Source: Cellvibrionaceae bacterium (GTDB lineage: Bacteria > Pseudomonadota > Gammaproteobacteria > Pseudomonadales > Cellvibrionaceae). Taken from it: a stretch of DNA of 9,529 nt. Where the stretch lies: positions 1 to 9,529 of the forward strand of contig JAOXRV010000045.1 in assembly GCA_025800435.1 (NCBI GenBank), given 5' to 3'. Positions 6,342 to 9,529 of this stretch are shown piece by piece; positions within the stretch are counted from its first letter, which is position 1; each line of letters begins with the position of its first letter. Below the pieces are notes generated by a model. It was not told the origin of the DNA. It did not search any database and saw only the letters and a list, made by a program, of their open reading frames with translations. The translations under genes and the position numbers were made by a program.

Positions 6342-8249
6342 TTAAGCTTGCTCGGTACCAACAAAAAACGTCGCGTAACGCACCTGGTTACGCCCGGATT
6401 TTTTGGCCTCGTACATTGCCTCGTCCGCGTGTTTGTATAAATCGCTGGCGCTCAGCCAAGGCTGCCAGCTGGCTACGCCGACACTGATACCCACGGTTAG
6501 CTCAGGCAATTGCAAGAAGCGCATTTTATTGACTACCGCGCGGCATTCCTCCAATACCGTCACAGCTTCGGCGCTGGCTGTATTGGGTAAAATAATGGCA
6601 AATTCTTCACCGCCAATACGGGCAATCACATCAGTTTCGCGCAAGCGTCTGCGCAGAGCACGGCCTAGGGCTTTTAGTACCTTATCCCCGAATTCGTGGC
6701 CATAGCGGTCATTGATGCGTTTAAACCAATCGATATCGGCTACCGCCAAGCTCAAGGGGCTGTGATTGCGTTTGCAGCGCTTTATTTCCGTCGCCATTTC
6801 CCGGTCGAAAGCTCGGCGATTGGGCAGACCAGTTAGGGAGTCGGTCAGTGCCGCCAGGGTTAATTTTTCATTGGCCCGGGCCAGCGCCTGGGTGCGAATT
6901 TTAACGTGCTTTTCCAGTGATTCATTCAGGTCATCCAAGCTCTCTTGCAAACCCTGCTCGCGCGCACTGAGCTTAACGTAAGACCAACCGAGATTGCCCG
7001 CGTAGATAAAAATGGCGATAAGCGTAGCAATTGGAAACAGGTCAATAGAGTGCGTACGACCTTGTAAATAGACAATAATATCTAGGCAAACACTGATTGC
7101 CACCCCAAGCACCAACAGCATTAACTGCCAGTTAGAGCGGCGCTCGCTGATTAAAAAAAGCAACAACAAACAATAAACTATTGTCAGTGACAGATAGGCT
7201 TTGACACCATATTCAAGTATTACCACAAATATATAGTAATCAAATACAAAGGGAACAAATAATACAATTAAAGGGATACAGGCTGTTGTGTAAATTAATG
7301 CCCCAGCCCAGTTTGGGCGCCATAAACCAGGCATTATATAGCGCTGCAAAAAAATTAAAGCCGCGACACTGATACAGGCCAAAACACTGCACAAATAAAA
7401 ATAACAGTGCACCGGCAGCCACGCTAGCCATTCCAGCATCAGCTCTCCGGATACTAACACGCGTCCACCGGCAACCGCACACAAGGTAGCTATGGTGATG
7501 TGCAGGCGACGCCGCCGAGAAGAAAAACAGGCCAAGAACACCGTGTACAAAGCCATCAGTAAAAGGGCCCCAAACAACACGCCATACAAAGCTGTTCGGC
7601 GCATATTACTGCTTTGCAGTTGGGAGGCGGCTACTAGCTGGGGTGGTTTTAACGCTTGGGCATCACGGCTATCGGACGCATACAGGTGAACAATCAAACG
7701 CCCACTACCCGACCAATTACTCAGCTGTTTAGGGGGGGGCGCCAGCAACAAACCCTGCTGGGCCTTGTGCGGCACCTGAACAATTAGCTGTTGAGCCTCG
7801 GCAATCAGTGGGGAGAGGTTATCGTATAGCTTTTCTACCCCAGCGCCAGTTTGTAAATAGACCCGAGCCGCCGAGCGATAGAGCCCCGGCAGTATTACCA
7901 TGGTTTCACTCGGCTTGGCGCTGTGTATATCGGCCCACAGAGTCATCACACCGCCATCACTGCGCTGGCTGTCGGCGTATATGCTCCATCGCCCTGGCAT
8001 TTGCACCAAGCGATTTGGCTTAAAGGTCTCAAGCTGGTGAGGGGGAATTAACAGACCACTGTAGCCAAACCAGGGGCCGGACAAAGCACCATCCTCGCAG
8101 CGGGGGTATATAGCATGAGCAACATCGGGTTTTTTACCAACAGGCTTACAGCTTTCACTGCCGATCAGAGGCTGCCCAAGAGGTGAAATCAGGCTCAGCA
8201 CCAAGCCCAAAGACAGCATCATCACCCAAACCGCCCAGACTACTCGCAC
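6342..8249 (-). CDS. membrane diguanylate cyclase with periplasmic 7TMR-DISM sensor region
   Basis: This 635-residue inner-membrane protein is predicted to make c-di-GMP from two GTP in response to an extracytoplasmic signal. Residues 1-22 are a hydrophobic signal or anchor segment. Residues 30-200 look like a periplasmic beta-sandwich of the DISMED2 type, with PGRWSIYAD and YRSAARVYLQTGAGVEKLYD. Seven hydrophobic segments follow at about 219-241, 249-269, 280-302, 315-336, 346-367, 374-395 and 403-424, matching 7TMR-DISM. A signalling coiled coil covers about 428-466. The GGDEF domain starts at LTDSLTGLPNRR (468-479), has the metal aspartate in ADIDWFKRIND (504-514), an intact active site GGEEF (546-550), and an inhibitory I-site RETD (537-540) five residues upstream. 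It should therefore be active and product-inhibited. The GTG start at 8249 has AAGG (8261-8264) or GAGTGG (8254-8259) upstream; the ATG at residue 10 is an alternative. No EAL or HD-GYP domain is present. Confidence 0.93.
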   Translation of the reverse strand: MRVVWAVWVMMLSLGLVLSLISPLGQPLIGSESCKPVGKKPDVAHAIYPRCEDGALSGPWFGYSGLLIPPHQLETFKPNRLVQMPGRWSIYADSQRSDGGVMTLWADIHSAKPSETMVILPGLYRSAARVYLQTGAGVEKLYDNLSPLIAEAQQLIVQVPHKAQQGLLLAPPPKQLSNWSGSGRLIVHLYASDSRDAQALKPPQLVAASQLQSSNMRRTALYGVLFGALLLMALYTVFLACFSSRRRRLHITIATLCAVAGGRVLVSGELMLEWLAWLPVHCYFYLCSVLACISVAALIFLQRYIMPGLWRPNWAGALIYTTACIPLIVLFVPFVFDYYIFVVILEYGVKAYLSLTIVYCLLLLFLISERRSNWQLMLLVLGVAISVCLDIIVYLQGRTHSIDLFPIATLIAIFIYAGNLGWSYVKLSAREQGLQESLDDLNESLEKHVKIRTQALARANEKLTLAALTDSLTGLPNRRAFDREMATEIKRCKRNHSPLSLAVADIDWFKRINDRYGHEFGDKVLKALGRALRRRLRETDVIARIGGEEFAIILPNTASAEAVTVLEECRAVVNKMRFLQLPELTVGISVGVASWQPWLSASDLYKHADEAMYEAKKSGRNQVRYATFFVGTEQA

Positions 8250-8623
8250 TCGACCACTCGCCTTTGTTATTAAATTAAGCAGTTAAAACTTTTCAGGGGC
8301 TTATTTTAGACAGCGCCCTTACAAATTAGGAACGTCAAAGGAAAATCGGGCGGCATCTTAGGAAAAAACCATACTTTCACATTGTTATTTGCAATGCTTT
8401 AGTGTGATTTAAAATGGACAATAGCCTTAGAATACGGGAATCCGTTTAGGCCATTTATTTGTCTAAAGACACCTAAAGCCTCTTCCACTCATCCGATATG
8501 CTTACTTTAAAGCCAATTGAAGATTTGGGTGCCGCTCGACTGTCATCTTGGCTTGAGGGCCTATCAGGCGACAAGTCTATCCCGCCTCGCGGCCTGACCG
8601 TCACCGAGTTATTCAGAAGTGTC
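8250..8623. other. gene-poor AT-rich intergenic region upstream of the diguanylate cyclase gene
   Basis: I see no supported gene here. The stretch from 8250 to about 8480 is AT-rich and must carry the minus-strand promoter of the diguanylate cyclase gene, but no -35/-10 pair with good spacing stands out. Two small dyads are visible: CATTG-N7-CAATG (8380-8396) and ACGG-GAAT-CCGT in 8434-8445. The part from 8480 to 8623 is more GC-rich and has an open frame on each strand. Neither has a ribosome site or recognisable motifs, so neither is called. Confidence 0.5.
8380..8396. repeat. 17-bp imperfect palindrome upstream of the diguanylate cyclase gene
   Basis: CATTG (8380-8384) and CAATG (8392-8396) are perfect inverted half-sites separated by seven AT-rich bases, about 131 bases upstream of the GTG start. 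The form fits a helix-turn-helix regulator site, but no regulator can be named and the arms are short. Confidence 0.25.
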
Positions 8624-8941
8624 CTACCAAGGACCGCTAAAGCCTTGTATGGCACTAACCACTTGGCGCCGGTCACCCTCTTTTTTAATGTGATCGACAC
8701 CGGCCAAATCAAGCTGCACATAGACTAAATAGGTTTTGGCATTGGCCAGGCCGGGGTTGTGGTAAAGGTGGGTGCCCTTGGGCAATAAGCCAATATTGTG
8801 CTCACCTCTTTGTAGGTGAATGCTTTCGTTTAAAATTATTTTGTCGCTGCTGCGGGCGCTTATTATTTCCTGGCTGTAGAGACCGAGCTGAAAAGAAAGC
8901 ATTATCGCCGCAACAAGCATTATTGTATTTGAAAGTTTCAT
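8624..8941 (-). CDS. small exported or membrane-anchored protein of unknown function
   Basis: I do not recognise this 105-residue protein. It has a short basic N-terminus (MKLSN) and a hydrophobic stretch at about residues 7-23, then a polar region; no cysteine or lipobox is seen. It is therefore exported or anchored by one N-terminal helix. The body contains LLPKGTHLYHNPGLANAKTY, followed by a YVQLDL strand. A similar LPKGT-LY pattern occurs, as far as I recall, in small hypothetical proteins of gammaproteobacteria; that is memory, not a search. The ATG at 8941 is preferred; an in-frame GTG at 8950 would add three residues and place an AGGG ten bases upstream. The gene overlaps, in antisense, an open frame on the plus strand (8498-8728) that lacks a ribosome site. 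No clear terminator follows. Confidence 0.65.
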   Translation of the reverse strand: MKLSNTIMLVAAIMLSFQLGLYSQEIISARSSDKIILNESIHLQRGEHNIGLLPKGTHLYHNPGLANAKTYLVYVQLDLAGVDHIKKEGDRRQVVSAIQGFSGPW

Positions 8942-9016
8942 AGCGCCCACACCGCCATCGTCCCTGATCTAAATGAGTTGTTAGAAAAATTAGCCGAACA
9001 GCCATTGGAACATTAG
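8933..9016 (+). pseudogene. possible orphan C-terminal coding remnant
   Basis: Between an in-frame stop at 8930-8932 and a TAG at 9014-9016, the plus strand reads a protein-like tail: IVPDLNELLEKLAEQPLEH. The composition is typical of a real amphipathic C-terminal helix, yet the frame has no start codon and only about 27 codons. It also crosses the start of the minus-strand gene at 8941. It may be the surviving end of a degraded gene, or chance. Confidence 0.2.
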
Positions 9017-9219
9017 CGCTAGGGGCCCAACATAGGGAAAAAGTTTGGTTTATAGCCAGAGGAAGGATAAATTTCAGGCATTAAAGACGGGCGGTAAAAA
9101 ACCGGCTTATACGTCAATTGACCGCGGGCTGGGGCCCTGCGGATAAGTGTCAGAAGCATAGTGGCTTTCCCGGAGTTTTCCCCACAAGACCGCCAATAAG
9201 TCGCGCACAATCACTATTT

Positions 9220-9249
9220 GTAGCTAGTCGAAACCCCCTTGCTAGCTAC
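9220..9249 (+). repeat. GTAGCTAG / CTAGCTAC inverted repeat, possible terminator or operator
   Basis: The arms at 9220-9227 and 9242-9249 are perfect over 8 bp around a 14-base loop and are followed on the plus strand by TTTT (9250-9253). That could be a weak plus-strand terminator or attenuator. Each arm also contains the palindrome TAGCTA, and the two copies start 22 bp apart, about two helical turns, which would equally suit a paired protein-binding site. Confidence 0.5.
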
Positions 9250-9339
9250 TTTTGATAAGTGTCTTCTTTTGCTGACGGTGCAACAATTAACGATTGCGAG
9301 TTCCTTGCGCCCAAGCCCTTTACCCTGCTCTTAGTTTTG

Positions 9340-9410
9340 GGTAATCGATGGTAATGGCCTAACCGAGCCGCTCAGGGTGTAATCGTGAGAATAACAATTT
9401 TCGATTTACC
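9340..9410. promoter_or_regulatory. cluster of GGTAATCG-like words upstream of the terminal gene
   Basis: GGTAAT occurs at 9340-9345 and again at 9350-9355, ten bases apart. GTAATCG recurs at 9379-9385, and a near-inverted copy CGATTTACC lies at 9402-9410. The cluster is 55-125 bases before the start at 9465, where an operator would be expected. The assignment is inference from spacing only. Confidence 0.25.
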
Positions 9411-9451
9411 ACATATCAACCGCATCACCGTTTTAAGCAATCATCCAATAC

Positions 9452-9456
9452 AGGAG
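9452..9456 (+). promoter_or_regulatory. ribosome binding site of the terminal partial gene
   Basis: AGGAG lies eight bases before the ATG at 9465, one of the best Shine-Dalgarno matches in the window. It is the main evidence that the truncated frame is a real gene. Confidence 0.75.
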
Positions 9457-9464
9457 AACGCAGT

Positions 9465-9529
9465 ATGGATGCCCCCCTTAATATTAAGCAGGCGCTGGCC
9501 GTGGCGATCGGCGCCGCTTGCAGTATGTC
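9465..9529 (+). CDS. start of an unidentified protein, cut by the window end
   Basis: Only the first 21 complete codons are present: MDAPLNIKQALAVAIGAACS, then M and a partial codon. A strong AGGAG ribosome site and a long upstream regulatory region support a genuine start. Residues 10-21 are small and hydrophobic (ALAVAIGAACSM), which could be part of a first membrane helix or a buried helix. The N-terminus lacks the basic residues typical of a clear signal peptide. Too little is visible to name a family. Confidence 0.7.
   Translation, partial: MDAPLNIKQALAVAIGAACSM

Larger units (their letters stand above)
8951..9464. other. 514-base intergenic region upstream of the terminal gene
   Basis: No gene is well supported. 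A minus-strand frame at 9019-9159 (46 codons from an ATG, Tyr/Pro-rich) has a weak GGGAAAG ribosome site and is left uncalled. The region contains a GTAGCTAG/CTAGCTAC inverted repeat (9220-9249), two copies of GATAAGTGTC (9142-9151 and 9254-9263), and a cluster of GGTAATCG-like words at 9340-9410. This density suggests a regulatory leader for the gene at 9465, but no promoter could be fixed. Confidence 0.45.

Noticed and set aside
8473..8721. minus-strand open frame overlapping the end of the small exported protein, considered as a frameshifted continuation
   Set aside because: The exported protein ends naturally in a short polar tail, and the other frame does not extend its pattern, so no frameshift is needed.
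8498..8728. 76-codon plus-strand open frame starting MLTLKPIEDLG
   Set aside because: No Shine-Dalgarno sequence precedes the ATG, no motif is recognised, and it overlaps the better-supported minus-strand exported protein. Kept only as part of a finding.
9019..9210. 63-codon minus-strand frame with a Tyr/Pro-rich C-terminus
   Set aside because: It starts with TTG, or an ATG at 9159 with only a weak GGGAAAG site. No homology is recognised and its length is near what chance gives.
9385..9399. GTGAG-A-ATAACAATT resembling the lac operator
   Set aside because: Relative to lacO1 two central bases are missing, which would break the half-site spacing, and no lac-type gene or regulator is present. 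Treated as coincidence.
1..9529. CRISPR array, tRNA/rRNA genes, insertion sequence or phage/defence system
   Set aside because: No regularly spaced repeats, cloverleaf, transposase or integrase motif, or nuclease/helicase genes could be seen on either strand.

Overview
The window reads as chromosomal DNA of a moderately GC-rich gammaproteobacterium. The best guess is a marine or oligotrophic Cellvibrionales/Spongiibacteraceae-like lineage. This rests on the style of FadB/FadA, the mix of GTG and ATG starts, and the pairing of fatty-acid oxidation genes with a 7TM diguanylate cyclase. No sequence here fixes the genus. There is no rRNA, tRNA, CRISPR array, transposase or phage gene.

Layout. 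Positions 1-847 hold a small secreted protein of unknown function on the minus strand, followed by a strong minus-strand terminator (796-825) that ends the next unit. Positions 848-4258 are a minus-strand fadBA operon. FadB is the multifunctional alpha subunit and FadA the thiolase; together they form the fatty-acid beta-oxidation complex. The 84-base gap between them carries two perfect hairpins, one enclosing the fadB stop codon. A 259-base divergent region (4259-4517) separates fadB from a plus-strand pair: a short-chain dehydrogenase/reductase (4518-5333) and a metallo-beta-lactamase-fold hydrolase (5394-6341). The hydrolase gene ends exactly where the convergent minus-strand diguanylate cyclase gene (6342-8249) ends, with no base between them.

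The right end (8250-9464) is gene-poor. It holds one small exported or anchored minus-strand protein (8624-8941), an orphan plus-strand reading-frame tail, and several repeat or hairpin signals. These precede the start of a plus-strand gene that runs off the window at 9465.

How the genes fit together. FadB and FadA carry out the hydration, oxidation and thiolysis steps of beta-oxidation. The divergent SDR and hydrolase could act on related acyl, alcohol or ester substrates, but that link is only positional. The diguanylate cyclase should make c-di-GMP in response to a periplasmic signal and carries a product-inhibition site. No clearly new multi-gene system is visible. The points most worth a second look are the intercistronic hairpins of fadBA, the zero-gap convergent gene pair, the two unassigned secreted proteins, and the repeat-rich region upstream of the last gene.
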